Source: VXYL01 sp963665195
GTDB taxonomy: Bacteria; Pseudomonadota; Gammaproteobacteria; Pseudomonadales; Azotimanducaceae
Reading direction: 5' to 3'
Assembly (NCBI GenBank): GCA_963665195.1
Contig: OY762070.1
Span: 372,001 to 436,000 of the forward strand
Length of the DNA stretch: 64,000 bases
The notes beneath the pieces were generated by a model. It did no database searches, was not told where the DNA came from, and saw nothing but the letters and a program-made list of their open reading frames with translations. Positions 9,279 to 21,749 of the stretch are shown piece after piece (the stretch's first letter is position 1; every line of letters begins with the position of its first letter). Position numbers and translations under genes: made by a program.

Positions 9279-9491
9279 TCAGTCCGCCGGCCCGGTATCG
9301 GAAGGGTCCGCAAGCAGACCTTCCCGCGCCAGCCGCATGCGATCCATTTTGGCCAGCAAGCGCTCCTTCTCCGGGTCCCGCGGCCGCCGCCCCGGCACGC
9401 GTCCCGGCGGCTCGGCCGCAAGGACGCGCGGCCAACGCTCTCGCCTCAGGCGCAGAATCTCGGCCTGGAATTCGTCGTAGTCAACGATCAC
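9279..9491 (-). CDS. Small partner protein of the nucleotidyltransferase
   Basis: Hydrophilic 70-residue protein beginning MIVDYDEFQAEILRLRRERW. It is rich in Arg and Glu and probably helical, with a Pro/Arg-rich middle. Its ATG overlaps the stop of the 191-residue nucleotidyltransferase gene by 4 bp, so the two are translationally coupled. Small partners of this kind often accompany MNT/AbiEii-type nucleotidyltransferases, so it may be an antitoxin or accessory subunit. That role is inferred from arrangement only. Confidence 0.6.
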   Translation of the reverse strand: MIVDYDEFQAEILRLRRERWPRVLAAEPPGRVPGRRPRDPEKERLLAKMDRMRLAREGLLADPSDTGPAD

Positions 9492-10063
9492 CCGCGGCCT
9501 CCCTCCTCAATGCGCCGCAGCGCCGCCGCCTCTTCCGGCACGCGGCGCACGCGCTCGCGCACATAGGCCCAGTCTATGCGCTGCTCATGCAAGCTCGCCA
9601 AGCGCTTGGCCCAGCGGCCATCCTCCTCGCTTCGCCAATGCACCCAGGCGCGCAAGCGGTCGATGAGCAGATCTTCGATGCCGATGACGACGATGCGCAA
9701 GCCGTCGATGTCCGCGACCGTTCGCGGTGCGTCCTCGCCAGGCAAACCGGCTGGCGCGGGCGCCTCGAACAGGAGGTCGAGATCGGCGTGATGCCAGAAG
9801 CGGCCTTCCTTCGCGAATCCCAACCGGGCGAATGCGGCATCCACGTCCGCGCCGGTCGGCAGCGCCAAGTCCACATCGTGCGTCGCATAGCCGCCCGCGG
9901 TATAGAACTCCAGCGCCGCGCCGCCGACCAGAATCGGCTCCACGCCGCACGGCGCGAGTTCCCGGGCCAACACGCCGAGGGCGAGCAGACGTCGACGACG
10001 GGGGTCCTTCTCCTCGCGAAGGCGGGCGACGAGATCCGCCGCACCGGATGCGCCTTCAGGCAT
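9488..10063 (-). CDS. Nucleotidyltransferase-fold protein (DUF6036/AbiEii-like)
   Basis: Protein of 191 residues with a minimal nucleotidyltransferase core: ILVGGAALEFYTAGGYATHDVDLAL (about residues 44-68) supplies the G-G and a D-x-D that would bind metal and nucleotide. A further acidic site is in HHADLDLLFEAP. It resembles the domains seen in AbiEii/MenT toxins and in UPF-type nucleotidyltransferases. GGGGTGAGG lies just before the ATG. The start is 4 bases downstream of the stop of the amidase remnant, so in the original order it would have followed an amidase gene. Toxin activity cannot be asserted. Confidence 0.7.
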   Translation of the reverse strand: MPEGASGAADLVARLREEKDPRRRRLLALGVLARELAPCGVEPILVGGAALEFYTAGGYATHDVDLALPTGADVDAAFARLGFAKEGRFWHHADLDLLFEAPAPAGLPGEDAPRTVADIDGLRIVVIGIEDLLIDRLRAWVHWRSEEDGRWAKRLASLHEQRIDWAYVRERVRRVPEEAAALRRIEEGGRG

Positions 10064-10067
10064 CGCC

Positions 10068-10280
10068 TCACCCCCGCCAGAGCGCTTCGTCCGCGCCGAG
10101 ATAGCGCCCCACCAGCTCCTCGCTGGCGACCTCGCCGCTCCTGATGAGCGCCGCCTGGGCGGTGGTCAGCCCGGTGAACATGGTGTAGAGGAAGGCGACC
10201 AGGCCGATGCCGAAGGTGAGCAGGGCGATCAGGTGGCCGTCGAGCCAGTCGGGGCGCCACTTCCAGCTGTTGGCGTTCAT
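10068..10280 (-). pseudogene. Chimera: coiled-coil membrane anchor fused to amidase remnants
   Basis: An open frame of 70 codons. Residues 1-38 are the head and membrane helix of the coiled-coil family, with its AAGGAG ribosome-binding site. Residues 39-61 (from TTAQAALIRS to VGRYL) match amidase codons 51-73, and the last residues ADEALWRG match the amidase C-terminus (PDEALWRA). The amidase part has therefore lost about 1.3 kb internally. The junction at 10166/10167 is the reciprocal of the one at 7955/7956. It could still be translated as a small membrane protein, but it is clearly a rearrangement product. Confidence 0.85.
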
Positions 10281-10649
10281 GGCGATGCTCCTTCGCTTTG
10301 TTGTCGGGGTGCGCACCATGCCCCCTCGAAAAGCCCCTGTATGTAGGACATTTGCTCGACTTTCGACTTTTTTCGTCCTGTACGGGCCGCGCCGCCGTTC
10401 CATCGACGGTTTCCTCCGGCCCCAGCGCGGAGACTACTCCGATCCGCCGCTGGCCGCAGCCCTGTCGTCGCTGGTCCGCGAAGGCGGCAGCCAGAAGAAG
10501 CCCTGCCGGCTCATGACCCGCCCGACAAGTCGCACTTGGAGGCCTGATCCGAGCGTTGCGCCAGGAGGGCCGAGCGCCTCGGCGTGCCGCTAATGGGCCT
10601 GCTGGGCATGCCCTGCAAGGCGTTCAGTCGCGGCCGGCTTGGGGTCGGC
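10167..10649 (-). repeat. Right arm of a 483-bp inverted repeat
   Basis: Reverse-complement partner of 8281-8763. Its outer end (10590-10649) is the last 19 codons and stop of a further coiled-coil gene (ending ERLAGHAQQAH) whose upstream part is gone. This shows that the array once had at least three units. Confidence 0.88.
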
Positions 10650-10856
10650 AGTCCAGCCTCTCCTCGCTTGCGTCCGCTCCTGCGTCATGGTGGCGAGCAT
10701 CGCTTTGCTCGCTTTACGATACCTCAAGGGAGGCATAGCAGTTGCCGATTGCGATGGTCGCCACGTTGGTCTGCGGGCAAAGACCTCCTCTCACCCCGCT
10801 CAGGCAGCCTGCGGGAGACTTCGCCAAATGGCAGGGCTCCGCTTGACGAGTGACGA
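10650..10856. other. Spacer between the rearranged patch and metH
   Basis: About 200 bp downstream of metH. No gene, hairpin terminator or repeat is recognised. Confidence 0.4.
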
Positions 10857-14489
<3,633 letters not shown>

Positions 14490-14642
14490 GGAGACTTCGC
14501 GGCGAATGACGAGGAAATCCTAGCCCAGCGGCGAAGCCCGTGCCTTGCGCTGCAGGGGTGGCCGGAATGAAGGCCACTCATGCGTTGCGTTCCGCGCCGC
14601 GTCCGCCTACGATAACCCAACTGTTTTGGTCGGATTATCCAA

Positions 14643-15221
14643 GTGGTCGACATCTCCCCCAAGGCGCAGGGCTACCTCCGCGAACTGCTCGACAAGCAGG
14701 AGGAAGGCTGCGGCATCCGCATCTTCGTTGTCCAGCCGGGCACGCCCCATGCCGAGACGAACATCGCCTATTGCCGCCCCGGCGAGCACCAGGACGAGGA
14801 CCGGCCCGTGGAGTACGACGGCTTCACGGCGTGGTTCGAGGCGCGCAGCGAGGCGTATCTGGTGGACGCCGTGGTGGACTTCCAGGAAGACCGCATGGGC
14901 GGCCAGCTCACCATCAAGGCGCCGAACGCCCGGGTGCCGAGCGTCGATGAGAACTCGCCCTTGGAGGACCGCGTCAACTACGTCCTCTACAACGAGATCA
15001 ACCCCGGCCTCGCCGCCCACGGCGGCCAGGTGAGCCTGGTGGAGATCGTTGACGGCAATGCCGCCGTGCTCCAGTTCGGCGGCGGCTGCCAAGGCTGCGC
15101 TGCGGTGGACATCACCCTCAAGCAGAGCGTCGAAGCATCGCTCCTGGCGCAGATCCCGGAACTCACCGAGATCCGCGACGTCACGGACCACACGATGACG
15201 GAGCACGCCTACTACCGCTGA
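14643..15221 (+). CDS. nfuA: Fe-S cluster carrier protein NfuA
   Basis: Cytoplasmic carrier that receives [4Fe-4S] clusters and passes them to apo-enzymes. The 192-residue protein has the usual two parts: an N-terminal degenerate A-type domain (residues 1-95) and a C-terminal Nfu domain with the cluster-binding CxxC in GGGCQGCAAVD. The start is a GTG at 14643, giving VDISPKAQGYLREL as in other NfuA proteins. The gene is monocistronic and divergent from metH. Confidence 0.95.
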   Translation: MVDISPKAQGYLRELLDKQEEGCGIRIFVVQPGTPHAETNIAYCRPGEHQDEDRPVEYDGFTAWFEARSEAYLVDAVVDFQEDRMGGQLTIKAPNARVPSVDENSPLEDRVNYVLYNEINPGLAAHGGQVSLVEIVDGNAAVLQFGGGCQGCAAVDITLKQSVEASLLAQIPELTEIRDVTDHTMTEHAYYR

Positions 15222-15281
15222 TGGTCGCGTGGGCCGCGGGTCCCTTACCTTTCCAACAGGCCTGCAGGCCTGCACCGGGGC

Positions 15282-15310
15282 TTGACGGGCTGCCGCAATC
15301 CGAGTATGCA
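15282..15310 (+). promoter_or_regulatory. Probable sigma-70 promoter of the giant secreted protein
   Basis: TTGACG and TATGCA lie 17 bp apart on the plus strand, about 200 bp before the gene at 15516. A perfect 16-bp palindrome made of two CAGGCCTG units sits just upstream at 15257-15272 and could be an operator. Neither has experimental support. Confidence 0.4.
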
Positions 15311-15515
15311 TGGCGCTGCTCCGCTCGACGTCGAGGAGTCGATGTGCCGCCTACGCCAGTGCCGGGCCGATACCTTGCTCGGTCGGGAACCGGACCCGCT
15401 GGACGCCTTCCAGCAGGCGCGGCCGCCGTGAACTCGCCCCGCAACGCCTCTGGGCCACCCCAACGATGATCGCTGCGGGAGACCATCTCAGAACACCCTG
15501 ACAAGGACACCCACG

Positions 15516-18500
15516 ATGAAACAGACCATCGATCGCGCCGAGCTTGTGCGCAATCCGTCGCTCCGCGCGCTCCTGCTGCTGGCGACGGCGATCGCATTCG
15601 CGTTGCCCAGCGCGAATGCCGAAGAGCTGATCGTGCGCGGAGCCGACTGGCAGTACCTGGACGATGGCAGCGACCAGGGATCCGCGTGGCGGGCGACGGA
15701 CTTCGACGACTCCGCATGGGCGTCCGGGGCGGCCCAGCTCGGCTTCGGCGACGGCGACGAAGTGACCGAACTCGAAAGCGGCCACATCACCTATTACTTC
15801 CGGCACGCGATGACCGTCGATAGCCCGGCCGACATCGCCGGCCTCGCGCTCGAGATCCTGCGCGATGACGGGGCCGTCGTGTACCTCAACGGCACCGAGG
15901 TCTATCGAACCAATATGCCGGAAGGGCCGATCGCGTACGACACTACCGCCCGGTCCGCAGTCGAAACCGACGATTACTTCGAGCATGAGTTCGAGGCGTC
16001 CGGCCTGACGGCCGGCAAGAACGTCATCGCCGTCGAGGTGCATCAGAACAGCCGGTCGAGCTCGGACGTCAGTTTCGACTTCGCGCTGGAGACCACCGAC
16101 ACCGCGCCCGGCGCCAACGACATCGTCTCGTTGGGATCGACCTGGTCCTATCTCGACGACGGTACCGACCAGGGCACGGCGTGGCGCGAATCGGGCTTCG
16201 ACGACGCCGGCTGGGCATCCGGACCGGCGCAACTCGGGTTCGGTGACGGCGATGAGGCGACCGTGATCCAACGCGGCGCGATCACGTTCTACTTTCGCCG
16301 CGACTTCAGCGTCGATAGCGCGGGGATCGTCGGCCTCGAAGTGAAGTTGCAGCGCGACGACGGCGCGATCGTCTACCTCAACGGCACGGAAATCGTCCGG
16401 TCGAACATGCCCGACGGCCCGGTTGCCTACGACACCTTCGCGATGAACGCCTCGGACGACGGCCAGAACCTCCACAGCTACACCGTGTCCGCGGACGCGC
16501 TCGCCGATGGCGACAACGTGCTGGCGGTCGAGGTCCACCAAGTGAACCGAACCAGCTCCGATCTGAGCTTCGACCTGAGCCTGGCGAAGATCCTCGCAGC
16601 CGCCGAAGACAGCGACGAGGACGGGGTCATCGACCGGGACGACAACTGCCCGGACGTCGCCAACGAGGATCAGACGGATACCGATTCGGACGGCGAAGGC
16701 GATGCCTGCGACGCCGACGACGACAACGACGGCACGGCTGACGTGGACGACGCCTACCCCTTGGACAGCGCCCGGAGCGTCGACCAGACGGCACCGGACA
16801 TCAGCGTCGCGAACTTCGCGGTGGAGGCGCGCCACCCGAGTGGCATCGACCTGACCCGACCGGTGTATCTCGACCACCTCACCGTGTCGGACGATGTCGA
16901 CGCGATCGACGACATCGCCATTGCGACCGGCCTCTCGGCGCCCCTCGGGCTCGGCATGCATACGGTGACGTTCACGGCGACCGACCGCGCCGGCAACGCT
17001 GCGACGGCGACGGCGACGGTCACCGTGCAGGACACGACGGCCCCGGCAATCCACGCCCCGGACACGGCGACCATCAATCTGTTCGCCGCCGACGAGGGCG
17101 TGACCGTACCCGCGGCCCCGGGCACGGCGCTGATCGCCAAGGATTCGACCTGGCGCTACCTCGACGACGGCAGCGACCAGGGGACCGCCTGGCGCGAATC
17201 GAATTTCGACGACTCGGGCTGGTCCAGCGGTGCCGCGCAACTGGGGTTCAACGAGGGTGACGAGGCGACCCTCATCACCGCCGGGCACATCACGTACTAC
17301 TTCCGCCACGAGTTCGCGGTTGCCGACGCGGACGCCATCGAGGCGCTGGCCATCGAGCTGCTGCGCGACGACGGTGCCGTGGTCTACCTCAACGGCACCG
17401 AGGTACACCGCGACAACATGCCCGCCGGCGACATCGACCATCAGACGCGGGCGGTCTCGGCCGTCGGCGGCGCGGACGAGTCGACCTACTTCTTCGCGAA
17501 GCTCTCGGCCCAGGCTCTCCGGGACGGCGCCAACGTCCTCGCGGTCGAGGTGCATCAGAACTCGAGCAGCAGTTCGGACGTCAGCTTCAACCTCGGACTC
17601 GAAACGGCGCTGCCCGACGACAACCTCGTTGCCGCCGGCGCCACATGGCGATACCTCGACGACGGCAGCGACCAGGGGAGCGGCTGGCGAGCGGCCGGGT
17701 TCGATGATTCGAGCTGGTCGAGCGGAGCTGCGGAACTCGGCTTCGGCGAAGGGGACGAGGCGACGGTAGTCGCGTCCGGGCACATCACCTACTACTTCAG
17801 GCACGCCTTCAGCGTGGCCAGCCCCGCCGACATCGGCACCCTGACGCTCTATCTCAAGCGCGACGACGGCGCCGTCGTCTATCTGAACGGCACCGAGGTG
17901 GCGCGCGACAACCTGGCCCCCGGCGCGATCACATCGTCGACGTTCGCAACCAACGCCAGCGACGACGGCAACTTGTTCCACGGCTTCGTCCTCGACCCCA
18001 CCGACCTCGTGGCGGGCGCGAACCTGCTCGCCGTGGAGGTCCACCAGGTCAGCTTGTCCAGTTCGGACTTGAGCTTCGACCTTCGACTGGCCGCCGTCGC
18101 CGACGCGCAGGGCGGCGGCTCGGCCGCTTCGAGCGCCGCCAAGGTCGTGCGCTTCCTGAATGCGATCACTGCGACCGATACGGTCGACACGGATGTGGAA
18201 CTGACCCACGATCTGCCGGACAGCCTCGCCCTCGATGCCGACATCGAGGTCGTGTTCACCGCTACGGACGACTCCGGCAACGTGGCCACCAAGACGGTCA
18301 CGGTGCTCGCCAGACTCGGTCCCGACCTGACCGTGCCCGATGACATCGACGTGGCGTCCGCCGACGGGTCGGCCGTGCCAAGCAGTCTGCCGGCCATCGC
18401 GGCCTTCCTGGAGGGCGCCACCGCCTACGACAGCGACGGCAGCGCACTGGCTGTCACCAACGACGCGGGCGGGACGTTCGAACTCGGCGACACCGTCGTC

Positions 18501-20489
18501 ACGTTCTCGGCAACGGACGGCGCGGGTCGCCAGTCCACGGCCGGGGCAGTGGTCACGGTAGGCCTCGATGGCGATGGCGACGGCTTGCTGGACGGCGGCG
18601 ACAACTGTCCCAACGTTGCCAACGCGGGCCAGACCGATGCCGACTACGATGGCCTCGGCGACGCCTGCGACGACGACGACGACAACGACGGCACCGCGGA
18701 CGCCGACGACGCCCATCCGCTGGACCCGTACCGCGTCGCGGTCGCCCTAGCGGCCGGCAAACACCTTGCGCCGCTGTTCCCTTCGGCCAGCGACCCGAAT
18801 CGGCAGGGCTTCGTGCGGGTCATCAACCACTCCGCGCGGCCGGGGACGGTCGAGATCGAGGCCATCGACGACATGGGCATGGTGATCGGCCCGTTGCCGC
18901 TGAAGATCGATGCCAGCGAGACGCAGCACTTCAATTCGCGGGACTTGGAACAGGGCAACGCGGCCAAGGGTCTGGCGACGGGTACGGGTGCGGGCAGTGG
19001 CGACTGGCGGCTCGCGCTGTCGAGCGATCTCGACATCGAGGTGCTTGCCTACATCCGCCTGCCCGCGGGCGGATTCATGACTTCGATGCACGACCTCGTT
19101 CCGCTGGGGGCCGACGGGAGTCACCGCGTGGCGTTCTTCCATCCCGGCAGCAATGTCGACCAGGTGAGCCGACTGCGGATAACCAACCCCGGCGACGAGA
19201 CCGTCGAGGTCACGATCACGGGCACGGACGATGACGGCCAAGCAGGCGGTCAGGCCGCGGTTTCCATCCCGCCCCGGGCCTCCGCGACGCTCGACGCCGA
19301 CGAGTTGGAAGCCACCGGCAGGGGTGACGGGCTGGGCGACGGCACGGGCAACTGGCAACTGAATGTGAGTTCCGACAAGCCGATCCGGGTCATGAGTCTC
19401 ATGGCGCTGCCGCTCACGGGCCACTTGGCCAACCTGTCGACCGCGCCCGCGAATGCGGGCGATGCCGGCCACACCGTGCCGATGTTCCCGGCGGCCTCGG
19501 ACCCCTTGGGCCAACAGGGATTCGTCCGCGTCATCAACCGCTCCGCGGTGGCTGGCGACGTGTCCATCGACGCCTTTGACGACACCGACCGGAAGTACCC
19601 GACGTCGACCCTGTCGCTGGGCGCCAATCAGGCGGCAGACTTCAATTCGGACGACTTGGAACTCGGCAACGACGACAAGGGGCTGTCCGGTGGCACCGGC
19701 GCCGGCGTGGGGGCTTGGCGTCTCGTGCTCTCGAGTGCTTTGGACATCGACGTGCTGGCATACGTACGCACCCCGGACGGGCTCCTGACGGCGATGCACG
19801 ACGTGGTGCAGCGCGAGGGCGACCGCCACCGGGTCGCAACCTTCAACCCGGGCGCCAATACGAACCGGGTGAGCAGGCTGCGGCTGGTCAACGCCGGCGA
19901 CGCGACGGCCGAAGCGACCGTCCTTGGCATCGATGGCCGTGGAGAGCGGTCCACAGGTACTGTCTCCGTGTCCGTTGCGCCGGGAACGTCGCGGAGCCTC
20001 ACCGCGCAGGAACTGGAGACCGGCGGTGCCGGCGTTGAAGGTATAGAGGGTGCTCTCGGAGACGGCGCGGGCAAGTGGCAACTCGTCGTCGAATCTGCCC
20101 AGCCGCTCGCCGTGATGAGTCTGCTGGCCAGCCCGAAGCACCTCACCAACCTGTCCACTGCCCCGGCTCTGGAGTACGCGCCCCCGAACGAGGCGGCATT
20201 CGCCGACCGCGTCGTCGGCATGCGGGTCGTCCGGCAGGACGGCGCGAGCCGCATCGACTTCGCAAGCGACGGAGGTTTCCGGGAATCCGGCGGGACCAGC
20301 GAGGGTGGCTACGCCTACAGTCGCACGGCACCGAACGATGCAACCGTGACGTTTAGCTACCCGGACGACGTTACGTGTACGTGGGAGATGACCTTCCACT
20401 CGCGCACGGCGGGGGACGTGGCCTACACCTGCGACACGGATGACGCGCAGGCGCGCAAGACGAGCTGGTGGCTTGCCGAGACCCCATGA
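15516..20489 (+). CDS. Giant secreted multidomain repeat protein
   Basis: Protein of 1657 residues with a Sec signal peptide (LRALLLLATAIAFALPSANA). Four homologous beta-sandwich modules of about 150 residues start near 43, 207, 544 and 709. Each opens with W-x-YLDDGSDQG-x-W, carries ITYYFRH and DDGAVVYLNGTEV, and ends with a VEVHQ signature. They resemble galactose-binding-like modules. Two thrombospondin type-3 calcium repeats (DxDxDGxxD, DNCP) lie near 364-419 and 1018-1075, each beside HYR/Ig-like stretches (FTATDRAGNAATATATV). The last third repeats FPSASDP-type modules with QGFVRVIN (about 1083 and 1320). It is probably calcium-stabilised and on the cell surface or released. No catalytic domain is seen. 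AAGGAC precedes the ATG. Confidence 0.85.
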   Translation: MKQTIDRAELVRNPSLRALLLLATAIAFALPSANAEELIVRGADWQYLDDGSDQGSAWRATDFDDSAWASGAAQLGFGDGDEVTELESGHITYYFRHAMTVDSPADIAGLALEILRDDGAVVYLNGTEVYRTNMPEGPIAYDTTARSAVETDDYFEHEFEASGLTAGKNVIAVEVHQNSRSSSDVSFDFALETTDTAPGANDIVSLGSTWSYLDDGTDQGTAWRESGFDDAGWASGPAQLGFGDGDEATVIQRGAITFYFRRDFSVDSAGIVGLEVKLQRDDGAIVYLNGTEIVRSNMPDGPVAYDTFAMNASDDGQNLHSYTVSADALADGDNVLAVEVHQVNRTSSDLSFDLSLAKILAAAEDSDEDGVIDRDDNCPDVANEDQTDTDSDGEGDACDADDDNDGTADVDDAYPLDSARSVDQTAPDISVANFAVEARHPSGIDLTRPVYLDHLTVSDDVDAIDDIAIATGLSAPLGLGMHTVTFTATDRAGNAATATATVTVQDTTAPAIHAPDTATINLFAADEGVTVPAAPGTALIAKDSTWRYLDDGSDQGTAWRESNFDDSGWSSGAAQLGFNEGDEATLITAGHITYYFRHEFAVADADAIEALAIELLRDDGAVVYLNGTEVHRDNMPAGDIDHQTRAVSAVGGADESTYFFAKLSAQALRDGANVLAVEVHQNSSSSSDVSFNLGLETALPDDNLVAAGATWRYLDDGSDQGSGWRAAGFDDSSWSSGAAELGFGEGDEATVVASGHITYYFRHAFSVASPADIGTLTLYLKRDDGAVVYLNGTEVARDNLAPGAITSSTFATNASDDGNLFHGFVLDPTDLVAGANLLAVEVHQVSLSSSDLSFDLRLAAVADAQGGGSAASSAAKVVRFLNAITATDTVDTDVELTHDLPDSLALDADIEVVFTATDDSGNVATKTVTVLARLGPDLTVPDDIDVASADGSAVPSSLPAIAAFLEGATAYDSDGSALAVTNDAGGTFELGDTVVTFSATDGAGRQSTAGAVVTVGLDGDGDGLLDGGDNCPNVANAGQTDADYDGLGDACDDDDDNDGTADADDAHPLDPYRVAVALAAGKHLAPLFPSASDPNRQGFVRVINHSARPGTVEIEAIDDMGMVIGPLPLKIDASETQHFNSRDLEQGNAAKGLATGTGAGSGDWRLALSSDLDIEVLAYIRLPAGGFMTSMHDLVPLGADGSHRVAFFHPGSNVDQVSRLRITNPGDETVEVTITGTDDDGQAGGQAAVSIPPRASATLDADELEATGRGDGLGDGTGNWQLNVSSDKPIRVMSLMALPLTGHLANLSTAPANAGDAGHTVPMFPAASDPLGQQGFVRVINRSAVAGDVSIDAFDDTDRKYPTSTLSLGANQAADFNSDDLELGNDDKGLSGGTGAGVGAWRLVLSSALDIDVLAYVRTPDGLLTAMHDVVQREGDRHRVATFNPGANTNRVSRLRLVNAGDATAEATVLGIDGRGERSTGTVSVSVAPGTSRSLTAQELETGGAGVEGIEGALGDGAGKWQLVVESAQPLAVMSLLASPKHLTNLSTAPALEYAPPNEAAFADRVVGMRVVRQDGASRIDFASDGGFRESGGTSEGGYAYSRTAPNDATVTFSYPDDVTCTWEMTFHSRTAGDVAYTCDTDDAQARKTSWWLAETP

Positions 20490-20639
20490 CGGTGAAGCCG
20501 CCGTAGCCTGCTCGCCGACGCGCTGCCACCCGGATCGCGTCGGCGCGGGTCCCGCACCGTCGGCAGGTCGTACCTGCCGAGGGCGTTCGCCCGGTCGCGG
20601 CGCCGCTGCCCGGCAGGCACTTGCGTACCCGAGCCAAGG

Positions 20640-21749
20640 CTACTCCGGGAGCGCCGCTCGGATCCGGGCGACCAGTCCGCCCATGTCGATCCGGCCGTCG
20701 CGATTCGTCTGCGCGGCGATCGTGGCGCCGGCCCTCGCGTAGGTCGTCACATGCGTTCGATACCCCGGCCACAGCCCGCCGTGGCCGAAGACCGCGCCGT
20801 CGTCGTAGACGAAGAGGCCGAAACCGTAGCGTTCGCGGGGGGTCGCGGGATTGCGCCAGCCGCTGTTCAGCATCAGCGCGAAGCTCTCCGGACGCACGAT
20901 TTCGCCACGCGCCAGTGCGCGATGGAAGCGCACCAGCGCCGTGGGGGTGAGGGCGAGGCCGCCGCCGGTCCATTCCGACGACGGGTCGATCTTCATGGTG
21001 CCGTCGGGACGGATGTTGCGGGCACCCATCGTATAGCCCGGCGTGACCGGCAGCACCGAGCGGTCTTGGAGGATGATGTCGTCGAAACCGTGGGGCTCGA
21101 GGATGCGTTCCGTCAGCAGGTCGTAGTAGGCGCGGTTGGTGGCGGCTTCGATCAGCCGACCGAGCACCAGATAGCCCACATCCGTGTAGCTGTAGCCTTC
21201 GCCGGCGGGAAACAGTGGCCTCTTGCCCTCGGCGAAGCGGATAAGTTCCTCCGGGGTGAAACGGATGCCGCCGCGGCGAATGGCCCGCCACACCGATCCC
21301 AGGTTGTAGGCGAAGGTTCCGGGATAGTCGGCCAATCCGGCGCTGTGCGAAAGCAGGTGGCGGACGCGAATCTCGCCGTGGTTCGGCAGCCGCGTGAACC
21401 AGCCCTTGTTGCCCAGCCACTTCGAGGCGGGATCGTCGAGGGCGACAACGCCGTCTTCAACCAGCAGCATGGCGAGCGCCGCGACGAAGGTCTTGCCGGT
21501 GCTGCCGCCGGGCATGGCCACCTCATTGTCGAGCGGGGTCCCGGCCTCCTTGTCGGCAAGGCCCACTGCGGCGCGAACGATGCTGCCATCCGGCAGGGCG
21601 ATCGCGGCCCGCAGCCCCGGCATCTTCATCTCCGCGCGCGCGTCTTCGAGCAGCGTCGCAAGGCCGGCTTCATCGAGCGCGACTGCCATCTGGGAGACCA
21701 TGCAGAACGCGACGGCCCAGACAGCCTGCCGGCGTCGGATCAAGCGCAT
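20640..21749 (-). CDS. Serine hydrolase, class C beta-lactamase family
   Basis: Penicillin-binding-protein-like serine hydrolase of 369 residues with a signal peptide (residues 1-24, ending MAVA), so periplasmic. The nucleophile motif is Ser83-Thr-Gly-Lys86 in GGSTGKT. The second motif appears as YSYTD, where YxN is usual, and the third as GHGGLWPG. These features place it with esterase/D-aminopeptidase-like members, not with true beta-lactamases. Its start overlaps the end of the upstream DAHP synthase by 10 bp, so it is probably expressed from the same transcript and would share its attenuator. Confidence 0.88.
   Translation of the reverse strand: MRLIRRRQAVWAVAFCMVSQMAVALDEAGLATLLEDARAEMKMPGLRAAIALPDGSIVRAAVGLADKEAGTPLDNEVAMPGGSTGKTFVAALAMLLVEDGVVALDDPASKWLGNKGWFTRLPNHGEIRVRHLLSHSAGLADYPGTFAYNLGSVWRAIRRGGIRFTPEELIRFAEGKRPLFPAGEGYSYTDVGYLVLGRLIEAATNRAYYDLLTERILEPHGFDDIILQDRSVLPVTPGYTMGARNIRPDGTMKIDPSSEWTGGGLALTPTALVRFHRALARGEIVRPESFALMLNSGWRNPATPRERYGFGLFVYDDGAVFGHGGLWPGYRTHVTTYARAGATIAAQTNRDGRIDMGGLVARIRAALPE

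Noticed and set aside
14600..14642. ATAACCC...GGATTAT before nfuA as an IscR-type site.
   Set aside because: The spacing between the CC and GG elements is one base short of the type 2 site and other positions match poorly.
15257..15272. The 16-bp palindrome of two CAGGCCTG units as a transposon end or recombination site.
   Set aside because: Only one copy was seen and there is no flanking duplication. It is noted only as a possible operator.
15351..18716. A 1121-codon open frame on the minus strand.
   Set aside because: It lies antisense to the secreted repeat protein and mirrors its repeat structure. There is no ribosome-binding site or recognisable domain.
20640..21749. A beta-lactamase resistance gene.
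   Set aside because: The SxxK motif is present but the Tyr motif is YTD in place of YxN, and related sequences are mostly esterases or peptidases. Resistance cannot be claimed.
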